Positions 11,721 through 22,762 of a DNA stretch of 64,000 nt are shown here, one piece after another (within the stretch, counting starts at the first letter, position 1; each line of letters opens with the position of its first letter). Where the stretch lies: the NCBI GenBank assembly GCA_002897115.2, contig BCIH01000010.1:20545-84544 (forward strand), read 5' to 3'. Both the position numbers and the translations under genes were made by a program. This stretch comes from Prototheca cutis (Eukaryota > Chlorophyta > Trebouxiophyceae > Chlorellales > Chlorellaceae). Below the pieces are notes generated by a model that saw only the letters and a list, made by a program, of their open reading frames with translations, was not told where the DNA came from and did not search any database.

Positions 11721-12915
11721 ATGGCGCTTGGCACAACCAGGGCTCTCGTAGTGACAATTCTTGCCTGCGCGTGCAGCCTGGCATCCAGCAAAAGTAGGCG
11801 CCGTGGCTTGGGCTTGCCGCATCTTGCCGTCGGGAGGGCCTGCGGCTGGATATGGGGGCAAGCGTGTTGGGTGGCTGCATGCCTTCGGTCATGGAGGTGC
11901 CTCAGTCCACATAAACTCCTTTTCCGACAAGGTATCGAAGCCCGTCTTCCCTGCAGAGCCAGACTGGTGGGTGTACCCCATGCTGAGCACCATCATCGGG
12001 GGCAAGGGTGAGCTGCTCCACTACGGCGGCCCCGCAGCTGCCGACGAATTCTGTGTGAAGCAGGGTTACCGGGGCTGTGCCAACCACATCGAGCAGGTGT
12101 TTGCCGGCTACATCTGGCCTGCGGGCACCATGACTTTAGATGGAAAGAAGCGATACCATTGGGATCAAGCCACCGGCTACCTCTACATCCTCTGCATCGG
12201 TGATGGGCCCTTTGACCCCATGGTTGCCTATGATGACCACGGCAACATCGGCTTTAACAACGTAGGTTGGTGGCGGAGTAATGGGCTCTGTTTGCGTGCG
12301 TGCGTGTGTGCGTGCGTGTGTGTGTGTGTGTGTGTTGCAGCGGATGCCTTGGGAGTTCACCGGCAACTCCCCGGAGGCTGAACACCAGTCAGGACACTTC
12401 CTGCTCAAACATCATGAACACAGACGGGCACCGGGAACATTGGGAACCACAACTCGGGCAAGGGCAACGTTGGCAACGCGAACGCCGGAGATGACAACAC
12501 AGGCGACGACCAGTGCGTGATGCTGGGGCGGTTATGCTTGGGCCATGCACAGTGGCAGTCCGGAACATGATTTCCTCCCAGTGCCATGTCTCATGCACCT
12601 CTTCCCTCACACACATCCACGCCACATGCAGCCCCGTTGGATCCGATGGAAAGAATGGGTGAGTTTGCTGCTGGTGGGGGTTTTGTGGGCCTTACGTGTC
12701 CACAGGAGGGCGGCTTCCAGAGGAGGACCGGCTGTGCTGCAGGCGCTGCCATCTGTGGCAACCACGCATCCTTTGCCGCCTCTGGTCCTTGCATGCTGAC
12801 ACAACTCCCCAAGATCGCACCTCTCATTATGGCCTATCCATACCCCGAATACTCCAGGTTTTATAACAAGGAGACAAAGGAGACGGAACTTTCCAGGCTG
12901 CACGCAGAGGATTGA
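11721..12915 (+). CDS. Secreted protein with short N-x-G pentapeptide region (copy B)
   Basis: Paralogue of the gene just upstream. Exon 1 (11721-11793) encodes a signal peptide, MALGTTRALVVTILACACS. Exon 2 (11957-12261) encodes the shared domain (DWWVYPMLSTIIG, ADEFCVKQGY, ATGYLYILCI). Exon 3 (12424 to about 12515) has six pentads (NIGNH, NSGKG, NVGNA, NAGDD). Phases of the first two introns are identical to copy A. The C-terminus differs: an exon from 12710 to 12915 encodes a Cys-rich and then charged tail ending KETKETELSRLHAED. A small extra exon at about 12630-12657 is possible, so the 3' structure is tentative. Intron 2 contains a GTGCGTGTG-type repeat. Confidence 0.72.
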
Positions 12916-13479
12916 CNGGGGGCCGTTCCAGCTCCGAGGAGCAGCTGACTCATTCTTTTCACAAAAAGTGTGCTTACTTCTGAGTTTTGGTTGTGCATGA
13001 CACGGCACTTTCTGTCGCTGCCGAGAAGGAAGCAGGCTGTCGGGGTCCTTGCGTGACCGGTCAGCCCCCCAGAGGGCACAGCGGCTGGACCCGCCATTGT
13101 GACAGGTGTGTCTTGCATTCATTCATTCATTCATTCATGGATTGTCCATTCATTCTTTCCAGATCACCCACATGGACTCAGTTTCCTACGGATTTCATTT
13201 GTACAGCGATTGATTTGATGACGAGCCCGAGGTTGTTGGGCTAACCGTTTTGGGGGAGCCCCGAAGTTGGGCCCGCGCGCACGCACGCACATGGCTCACC
13301 CCAGATCAGTTCTTGCTCCATCGGCTCTCATCCGGGCTCGGGCCTCTGATGGCGGTCTATCTTTCACCAGCATGATAATGGTGGAATTTGTGGAAACCAT
13401 TGTGAAGCAGTGAAACCTCTGCTGGGAGCAGAGTGTTGCAGGACTGGCGACCGCGGGGGGCATCCCCGGAGCCTCGAGG
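12916..13479. other. Intergenic, with CATT tetranucleotide repeat
   Basis: No gene supported. A (CATT)n run lies near 13116-13157. The right part must contain the GGPPS promoter. Confidence 0.5.
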
Positions 13480-15116
<1,637 letters not shown>

Positions 15117-15169
15117 ACCGGGATTTTCGTTTCGTGTTTGGACTTGGTTGGCTTGACTGTTGCCTCCTG

Positions 15170-15281
15170 TTGTCGCCTCGCAAGCCAGGGCACGGCAGCA
15201 GCCCAGACCGTCCCTCGCACTTGTCGCCTCGCAAGCCAGGGCACGGCAGCAGCCCAGACCGTCCCTCGCACTTGTCGCCTC
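15170..15281 (+). repeat. 51-bp tandem direct repeat, two full copies plus 10 bases
   Basis: Copies at 15170-15220 and 15221-15271 look identical (beginning TTGTCGCCTCGCAAGCC), followed by a 10-base partial third copy. They lie 50 bases after the GGPPS stop. The rest of 15117-15552, between the converging GGPPS and RAD54B ends, has no supported gene. Confidence 0.95.
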
Positions 15282-15552
15282 CAGGAATTCTGAGTGGATC
15301 TCTGTCAACCCCGCCCTCCCCCCCCTTGCATCCATACATACACAAACATGTGTGACACCAGCTCTGTGTATTGTTTTCCCGACATGTACCCAATGCTCGA
15401 GCACTTGTGTGATGGCCCCAACCCACATCCAGACGAGGAGGGAATGCAGATTGCGTTTGCCAAGAAGGTAACGAACCGTGCAGTGTACATGCATTGTACA
15501 GCTATTATTCCGCTGCCTGGCCATCCTGGGCACCGCAACGACAAGAACACCT

Positions 15553-18500
15553 CTACTCCCCGGCACAGTTCTGGCGCGACTCCAGGTGCACAAACGTCAG
15601 CAGCCCAGCTGCCGCTGCAGCACGCAGTGGATCGTCCTCGCAGTCGACCAGGCAGTTGTCGTACCGCTTGCCCGAGGCCTGCATGTTGATTGATTTATTT
15701 TTTGCTTGTTTGTTCATGACAGGTGTGTGCTGATGAAGTGTTGGCACCGTCAACAGGTTGCAGGCGGCCAGGCTTGTTCTGGGAGGGTTTGCGTGCAGGG
15801 ACGTAGACTGAAGAAACCAAGCCTCCCCGATGTCACACTGCCAGCCATGACAAGCACCTGGAGCAAGTCGCAGGTCTCGCAGTCGGTGCTTGTGGTCAGG
15901 GTGAACAGCCGACGCAGCTCCTCCCTTGAAAATTGCGGGCCTGCCTTGGGTCCCTGCTGGCCTGCCGAGCCCAGGGGATTCCCGCTTTCCAGCCCGGCGG
16001 CCATGTCACCTTTCATCCGCTGCCGCTGATACATTTTTTCATCCAGTGTTCCTGGGAGTGGGGATTTTTGGTGGGATTAATTTTGTCCCCACCACCAGAG
16101 GTGGCTGGAATAGGGCTGTTCTGGGGACGTGCTGCATGGTGCAACCAGACGACATGTGCGCGTTTGGGTCATCATCATCACAGATACCCCACCCACCCAT
16201 CCGTCCCGCTCACCGGTGGTCAGCAGGCGGTACACCGTGCACGCTTTCTTCTGGCCGTCGCGCCAGATGCGGGCCATGGCCTGCTGGTCCATGGCCGGAT
16301 TCCTGCAAGGTTGCATGGAGTGGTGAGATTTAGGGCTTTTTTCTTCCTTTCTTTTTTCTTGTGTATGGGTGTTTGTGTGTTGGGGGCAGGGGATGGCCAT
16401 GTGTCTGGATGCAGCGTCCAGACCCGACAGCAGCGGCGGGTGCTTGTCCTTCACAGGACAGGGGGCACATGGGGAAGCGTGATCCCTCTCCACATAAAAA
16501 AGCACACCCAAAACACCACTGCACAGAGCAACAAGCCAGTCCACCAGTGCGAGTCGAACAGTAAAAGGCGCGCGGCGCCGGTCAGGTTGAGCCCCGCGCC
16601 GCCGGCGGTGGTGGAAAGCAGGAACACGCGGCCGACGCCGTGGGAGTTGAAGGCAGACACGATGTCGGCCCGGCGTGCGGCGTCAGTGCCGCCGTCCAGG
16701 CGCGCCGTCGGCCAGCCGCGCAGTGTGCACAGCGCACCCAGCAGGTCAAGCGTGGCCGTGGACTGCGACACCACCACTGCTCGCTCCGAACTATCCGCCA
16801 GCGCCGCCGACAGAATGGCGTCCGCCGTAGCCAGTTTGCCTGGGGATTGGGGTTGTAGTTGGGGGGGGGGGGGGGGGTAGGCGATGTGTGGAGATGTATG
16901 TTCGAAGAGGGAACCTGCACAGGTAGAATAAGGAAATGCCGGCAGGCAACAGCCTTCATTCCAATCAACAACACACGTACCTGAGAGGGAGATGTCTTGA
17001 CCCTCGCAGTCCAGCCTCCCACCCTCTTCCAGGAGGCATGGGTGGTTGCACAGCTTCCTGAGCATCGACAGCATCGCCAGCGCCTGTCGTTGATTGATTG
17101 CTTGTCTTTCTTTTGCGGCCAAGGGGCGATGGGGTGCTTTTTTATTCAGGCATGCGGGGCAGCAACCCTGCATGGCCATACAGCAGCAAAACCCTGCCCA
17201 CCTGGTCTCCTACACCAGCACTCCCGCCGCCTCCTCGAAATATGCTGGTGACACCTGCGGAGCCCAGTAACTCGCGGTAGCCTTGGACTTGGGCTTCGCT
17301 GGGCCGACAAAACACGACATAGACACTGAGCGGAGGCAAGAACTTTGCGATGACATCGCTCGTCCGCCGCAGCATGAACGACGCCACACGGGCCAGCAGT
17401 TCCCTGAGTTTGTGGTGGGATTGTCTGGGTGAAGACCTTTTTCTGCGCATTGCCACCCTGAACCCTGCCTTCACCCCTTCCCCCAAACACACACATCTAC
17501 CTGGACCGGTCTTCGCCCAGCTCGCGCTCCTGGGGGGAGCAGGCGCGGTCCTGGGCTCGGGCGATGGGCCCTCCAAACACACGCTCAAATGTGGCCAGTT
17601 CGCCCAGCACCCCCGGCCGCACGAAATCCGCCATCGCAAAAAACTCCTGCCCGGGATGTAGGAGCAGGAGGAGGGTTTGGGCTTGTCGGTTGGTGGTTGG
17701 GTGGGTGTAATTCTGAGTGGGGTTGGTCCCTGCTCCTCGCCCACACTTTCAACCACCCCCAACCGACACCTACACCTGAACCCAAACCAGCAAGCTGCGG
17801 ACCTGGGGCACGTTTTGCACGGGGGTCCCTGTCAGCAACACCCGTGCTGGGCAGCGCAGCGCGCACAGCGCGGAGATGGTCTTGTTCCCGGCCGCGGCCT
17901 TGAGCCGGTGGCCTTCGTCACAGACCAGGAGCCCGGCGGCGCCGGCCATCGCCGCAGCGTGGCGCCGCGCCAGGTCGTAGCTTGCTAGCATCAGCGGGCG
18001 TGCCGCACCGTGGGCCCAGCCGCGGACCACGTCCTCCTGCCCGGCGCCGGGCCCCAAGACCACGGGGTCAATCCGCTCGCTGCCGAGCCACCGCTTCACC
18101 TCGGACGCCCAGTTGCCCACCAGCGTCGTCGGGGCCACGATCAACGCCCGCCGCAGCATGGGACGGCCCTGGGAATCGTGGTGATGGGTCCAGATGGCAT
18201 AGCGTGAATTCCCCGGAACCCGACATCGCAAAAGTCCCAGGATCACGCCAACCCGCCAGCCAACCTGTGTTCCCTGGCGGAGGAGTGTCCATAGGAGGGC
18301 GATGACCTGGAGGGTCTTGCCGAGTCCCATGGCGTCGGCCAGGATGGCCCCTCGCTCAGCAGCGGGGCGGGGCTCGCCGCGGGGTCCCGTGCCGACGCAG
18401 CAGGTGTACAGGAAGCGCACGCCTTCCACCTGGTGTGGGCGCAGGTGTCGGCCGACGTGTGGGTCCACCACCACAGGGGCCACCGACGGGTCGGCCTCCC

Positions 18501-19499
18501 ACTCCTCCCTGGACCGTTGTTCGTATTATGTAGTGGATCCATGAATGGGAGCCAAGGGAGAGCGACAGTCACCCAAGTATCTAGGCAGACCAACAACGTG
18601 CCCCTTTTTGCAAAAAGGAACAAACCCACCACCAGTGACCTGTTGAGGACGATGGCCCCAGGGGCGTGGGGGTCGTGCGTCCACAGAACTGGGTGCTGGG
18701 CGGGCGTCTGCCTTTGGCGGTCTGCGCTCGCAACCAGGGGTTTGAACGCAGCCTTGACGGCCGTTGCGGCAGGCCGGAGTTCGGCGGCGGGGCCCAGACG
18801 CGTTGCGGCCACCGTGGCTGCCGTGCCTCCCAGAAACGCGGCGCCACTCCTGATGCATGGCGGCTGGGAGTGGCAGCATGAGGGGCAGTCCAGAGAGGCA
18901 TGGACGGCACAACGCAAAGAACACCACCTTAGCAGCAGCAGCAGACCTGAATTCGGCGGTGGGCATGCGTGCCTCCACCTCGATACTCCAGCTGCCCAGC
19001 AGCACGGAAGAGCCCTCGCCCATGGAACCCGGATCGTAGCCCCGCAGGGCCGATTTGGCCACCGTCTTGCCCGTAACGTCGTACAGCGTGGCAGAGCCCC
19101 CCACCCGCATCTCCAGCACGCCATCCTCGAATTTCTTGTTCTTACGCAGCTTGCTCTGATTGTACTTGGTGTACAGTCTACAGGCAATGTGTGTGTATGT
19201 ATTGGATGATGACTCGGAGCCGTCTGCCACGAGGACTTGGGACCGCAGGCCCGTTTCCAGTCCACCGCACCCCGCCCCAACAATCATGGAACAGCCACGC
19301 ACATGGTAAAGTAGAAGACATCCTCATCCTTGTCATCATGGGAATGTGCGGTTAACGGCGATGGCTTGGGCTGTTGAGGGGCGGGCGGGGTGTTCAGAGC
19401 CTTGTTTGCAAAGGGCACGGTGAAGGCCTTGCGCTTGAGGCCCAGGCTCGGGAGGCCCACCCTCCGAGGAGCCTCGGCAGCATTCTCCCGATCGGACAT
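15553..19499 (-). CDS. RAD54B: RAD54B-type SNF2 DNA translocase
   Basis: SWI2/SNF2 ATPase that assists RAD51/DMC1 in homologous recombination. Twelve exons (19303-19499, 18947-19177, 18640-18849, 18265-18508, 17803-18168, 17501-17646, 17202-17403, 16981-17083, 16545-16839, 16214-16302, 15858-16051, 15553-15678) join in frame for 800 residues. The N-terminal half has the RAD54B-specific [18 protein letters not shown]...GVLEM domain. Helicase motifs: [48 protein letters not shown] and [11 protein letters not shown]. The C-terminus keeps the [17 protein letters not shown] segment typical of RAD54/RAD54B. It converges on GGPPS. Confidence 0.95.
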
Positions 19500-20137
19500 C
19501 ACCTATTGCGGAGCCTGGCTGGCCTGAACAGCACGGTGGATTTGGATTCACGACATGGCGTGCCCGTGGCATGACGATTCCGTGTGAGTCCCCTCTGTCC
19601 CTGGCCGAGTTTGGATCCGTCATGCTGCGGTGCGCACGTGGCACCTTGTGGACCACAGCAGACAAGGACGTCATCAATGCAACTCCTGCAGACGCCCAGG
19701 AAGACAACTGCATGACCGAATCTCATGTATTCCGTCATGAGTCCTGTACGCCATTGCCAACTGCGCTGGAACCTTTAAACCTCGGGCGAGCACACCGTGG
19801 GCGACGCGCATGGCTGAATGGTCAAGCGTCGTGGGTTTCGCCGGGCTTTTCTCCGAACGCCCGCACGCACGCGGCCTTGCAGGAGTCAATCCGACCTTTC
19901 AAACGACAGCTCATCGGTACCACTGCCCCGCTGATTTCACCCCAGCCAGATGGGCTTATGGGTTGAAAAGGCGAGACGGGGGGATCGAGATCGTGATCGC
20001 GATCGTACCAAAGGCCGGGTGACCGGAGGGTTGCTGGATGCCTGATGGGTAGACATGGTTAGCATACACGTGTGTGCCTGACCTTGTTAGGCCCTTTGAC
20101 ACTGCAATACCCGGAAAAACAACCAACACGTGTGCAG
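19500..20137. other. Intergenic / 5' region of the MFS gene
   Basis: Lies between the RAD54B start and the first recognisable MFS exon. The MFS initiator exon should be here. One candidate starts at ATG 19810 and could splice in phase 0 after six codons, but nothing decides it. Confidence 0.4.
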
Positions 20138-21607
20138 GCATGGTATTTTTTGTTCTTTAGCGCTGGTGGGGTTCTGAACCCGTTTCTCACACTACTGTAC
20201 CGTCGGGTGGGTCTGAGTCCCCATGCCATTGGCGTGCTGACGGCGCTGCGGCCGTGGGTGTCAATGCCGGCGGGAGCCGCCTGGGCGGCCCTAGCAGACC
20301 GCACGGGCCGCCACCGCACCGTTCTGCTGTGCACACTGTGTGGGGGTTTGGTCGCGAAACTGTCCCAGTCACAGCTAAGGGCGTTCTGGTCGTTGGCGCT
20401 GGCGGTGGGGGGGGGCCAGGCGCTGGATGCGCCGGCCACGGCCATGGTAGACGCCGCGACCGCCGCGCGATGCGCGGCACCAGAAGCACGGTCGGCCGGG
20501 GACGATTACGGCGGCGCCCGTCTGTATGGCGCGGTGGCCTGGGGTCTCTGGGCAGCGGTCGGCGGCTGGGCTCTGGGCCGTCTTGGTTGGGAGATCCTCT
20601 TTGCCGCGCACACGGCGCTCACGGCGCTGCTGCTGTTGCCCACGCTTCGTCTGGACCTCAGCATCTTGAGGGCAGAGCCACTCGATGGGGGAGTGGAGAG
20701 TGCAGGTGGCAAGGGCCAGTCGGGTGACGCCAAATCTCACGCCGTCATCGACCAAGAAAGCGTGGCGCTGCTCGGAGACACTGCTGCTGTTGCTGTTGGG
20801 TCTGTGGTTGAACCTGCTCCGGAGGCAAGCCGTGCGGCTGCTGCGATGGAGGAGAGCGAACCAAACGCTGCTACCAATGACAACACCAAGCTCGACTCTG
20901 AGAACTGGCACGGCGTATCCAGGCATCCAACCCTCGGGGCACTGCTCCGCGACCCTCGCGCGTTGTTATTTCTGGGCAGCATGATCGTCATGGGCTACTG
21001 CATGGGCACGATCGAGAGCTTTCTTTTCCTGGCGCTGGAGGACCTGGGAGGCCCGCCCGCGCTGGCGGGCTTGACGCTGACTTTTACGTGCATCGCTGAG
21101 CCCGTCGTGTTCTACTATGCCGAAAGCATCCAACGGTATTTCGGCCTTTCAGGCTGCGTGCACGCCGTGTTTGCCGCGTTTGCCGTGCGCCTGGCGTCCT
21201 ACGCCACGCTTTCCAGCTGGCCGACGCCGTGGCTGGTCCTGCCTGTGGAGCTGCTGCACGGCGTTACCTTTGGACTGACATGGTCCTGTGCCACGGCGTG
21301 GGCCGCCGCTGCCGCGCCCCCGGGGCGTCGGGCCTCGGTGCAAAGCATCGCCCAGGGGGCCTACCTGGGGCTGGGCTATGGAATTGGGGCGCTGGCAAGC
21401 GGTGCACTGTATGCGAGCGGAGGCGCGTCGATGCCTTTTTACGCCGCGCTGATCGTCGTGGTCACCGGGTGGGGAGTCACCACGCTGTTGCACGCCTGCG
21501 TCCATCACCGTTCCCAGCAGGGGTTGGGGGATGTATCCGAAGGGCATCCGTATAGTGCCGTGGAGATGGCGGCCGTCGCCAGTGACACTGCTGTGGAAGC
21601 ATCGTGA
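20138..21607 (+). CDS. Major facilitator superfamily transporter (MFSD6/MFS_1-like)
   Basis: The main exon begins after an acceptor TGTGCAG at 20137 with AWYFLFFSAGGVLNPF and is open to the stop at 21607. It encodes about 490 residues with roughly 12 hydrophobic segments, a central hydrophilic loop (about residues 195-280) and the DRTGRH loop between helices 2 and 3. PYLxLYxR-like FLTLLYRRVGLSP at the start is characteristic of the MFS_1_like (MFSD6) group. The first exon with the ATG is not identified, because an in-frame stop lies just upstream of the acceptor. Substrate unknown. Confidence 0.82.
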   Translation, partial: AWYFLFFSAGGVLNPFLTLLYRRVGLSPHAIGVLTALRPWVSMPAGAAWAALADRTGRHRTVLLCTLCGGLVAKLSQSQLRAFWSLALAVGGGQALDAPATAMVDAATAARCAAPEARSAGDDYGGARLYGAVAWGLWAAVGGWALGRLGWEILFAAHTALTALLLLPTLRLDLSILRAEPLDGGVESAGGKGQSGDAKSHAVIDQESVALLGDTAAVAVGSVVEPAPEASRAAAAMEESEPNAATNDNTKLDSENWHGVSRHPTLGALLRDPRALLFLGSMIVMGYCMGTIESFLFLALEDLGGPPALAGLTLTFTCIAEPVVFYYAESIQRYFGLSGCVHAVFAAFAVRLASYATLSSWPTPWLVLPVELLHGVTFGLTWSCATAWAAAAAPPGRRASVQSIAQGAYLGLGYGIGALASGALYASGGASMPFYAALIVVVTGWGVTTLLHACVHHRSQQGLGDVSEGHPYSAVEMAAVASDTAVEAS

Positions 21608-21955
21608 CACCGAATGCGCGGCTGTTCTGTTCTCGGGGTCGGCCGCGTGCATGTGCGCGTTTGCCCCGGTTTGCTGGCATCGTTTCACAGTCCAAACCAT
21701 TCGCGGACGAGCGACCCAACGCAGTACATATGAATCCACTCTCGTACGTCATATTCTACACAATTTTCCATTGGCACATTGAAAGGCATGATGCCTTCTT
21801 TATTGTTGTATTGAACGAGGAATCCAGAGGGAGTAGGTGATCATTCTGATGTGAAGGCCCAAGGGGACGACCATGCTTTTTCAACGCAATCCCCGCGAGG
21901 ACGGAACCACCCTGCGAAGAAATTACAGGCAGTACAACTCCAATGGCTGAAGCTC
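21608..21955. other. Intergenic
   Basis: No gene seen between the MFS stop and the permuted tRNA-Gln gene. Confidence 0.5.
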
Positions 21956-22066
21956 ATCTGCAAACGCCAGTTCGAATCTGGCCGGGGCCTTTCAATGAAA
22001 ACGTCGATTCGGATCAAACCGTTTCTCCCGGCTCCGTAGTGTAGGGGTTATCACTGCAGACTCTGA
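21956..22066 (+). tRNA. Permuted tRNA-Gln(CTG) gene, 3' half before 5' half
   Basis: The 3' half (positions 38-73) is at 21956-21990: anticodon-stem strand TCTGC, variable AAAC, T-arm GCCAG-TTCGAAT-CTGGC, acceptor strand CGGGGCC, discriminator T, no CCA. After 39 bases the 5' half (positions 1-37) is at 22030-22066: acceptor GGCTCCG, D-arm GTG...CAC, anticodon strand GCAGA, loop with CTG at 22063-22065. GGCTCCG pairs with CGGGGCC over 7 bp (one G-T) and GCAGA with TCTGC over 5 bp. Flanks GCTGA (21946-21950) and TCAGC (22070-22074) can pair beside the junction, as in a bulge-helix-bulge. The halves total 72 nt with the join at 37/38. U73 suits eukaryotic tRNA-Gln. Confidence 0.92.
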
Positions 22067-22074
22067 AAATCAGC

Positions 22075-22086
22075 TTTTGCTTTTTT
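22075..22086 (+). terminator. Pol III poly-T terminator of the permuted tRNA-Gln gene
   Basis: TTTT then GC then TTTTTT begin 8 bases after the 5' half ends, which marks the 5' half as the transcript's downstream end. Confidence 0.8.
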
Positions 22087-22102
22087 GGTCTCAAACCCCC
22101 AG

Positions 22103-22126
22103 CCCGACTTTCGATCACCGAAGTCG
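22103..22126. other. Short hairpin between the two permuted tRNA genes
   Basis: CCGACTT and AAGTCGG form a 7-bp stem with a 10-base loop. It is not a T-arm (loop size and sequence differ), and its role is unknown. Confidence 0.5.
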
Positions 22127-22199
22127 GCCGCGGGCGACCTGAGTGCCCGCACTGTGCTGATTGGCCTGACCAAACAAACTTCACAGTCGACCAAGAAAC

Positions 22200-22206
22200 A
22201 AAAAAA
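22200..22206 (-). terminator. Pol III poly-T terminator of the permuted tRNA-Thr gene
   Basis: Seven T's on the minus strand, 8 bases after the 5' half of the tRNA-Thr gene. Confidence 0.8.
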
Positions 22207-22214
22207 GGTTTGAA

Positions 22215-22301
22215 TACTAAAGTCACGCTCTGCCAACTGAGCTATAGGAGCGAGTAGGTAGGTTGTGCTCCCACCGTGATTTGAACACGGGACCTTGACC
22301 T
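22215..22301 (-). tRNA. Permuted tRNA-Thr(AGT) gene, 3' half before 5' half
   Basis: On the minus strand the 3' half comes first, 22301 down to 22266: A38, anticodon strand GGTCA, variable AGGTC, T-arm CCGTG-TTCAAAT-CACGG, acceptor TGGGAGC, discriminator A, no CCA. After 14 bases the 5' half runs 22251 down to 22215: acceptor GCTCCTA, D-arm GCTC-AGTTGGCA-GAGC, anticodon strand TGACT, then loop bases TTAGTA with anticodon AGT at 22218-22216. GCTCCTA pairs with TGGGAGC (7 bp, one T-G) and TGACT with GGTCA (5 bp, one T-G). Joining at 37/38 gives the normal loop TTAGTAA and a 73-nt tRNA. No 3' half exists downstream of the 5' half, where a poly-T terminator follows. Confidence 0.92.
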
Positions 22302-22762
22302 ATGTAGTTGCTTGTGACGGGACGATTTTCTTACCCCTATATGCTCGTTTGACCGATCCCAGCCTGGCGACTCGCATATCGATGAACGGCGTGATCTGAC
22401 CAGCTTTCAAGCGTCAGGGAGGCGTGGCATCCATCCCAGCTGATCGGTAGAAAAGGACTGTCAAACAAGCTCATGGGAGTGGCCTTTGGCGGGGGCTGAC
22501 CAACGCGACAGCTGTGCACCACCCTGTGGACGGCCCGGCCTCGCTCATCGCCCAGTCCCCGCATTGTCCTCGCCTGCTCGCGTCATTTTGTGCCTAGAGA
22601 GCTTCATGCAGCCGTGTCTGTACATTTTGTAGTGGTCTGGCGCCCACTCGCCGAGGGCAGCAGGGATCTTGCCTGGCGCGGTTGGGCATGGTGGTAACAG
22701 GACCTGCCTTGATCAGGTGACCCTCCCCAGCCAGCAGTGGGCCCTTCCCTTCTCGCGGCGCC
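22302..22762. other. Intergenic
   Basis: No gene seen. It carries the upstream region of the permuted tRNA-Thr gene (-) and the promoter of the NIPA-like gene (+). Confidence 0.5.

Noticed and set aside
15294..15689. Plus-strand frame with CDTSSVYCFPDMYPMLEHLC
   Set aside because: It overlaps the 3' end of RAD54B in the opposite direction, has no start context or second exon, and no recognised domain.
22030..22126. A normal (linear) intron-containing tRNA reading rightwards from 22030
   Set aside because: No strand downstream pairs with the acceptor or anticodon stems, and a poly-T terminator follows 8 bases after the 5' half; the matching strands are upstream.
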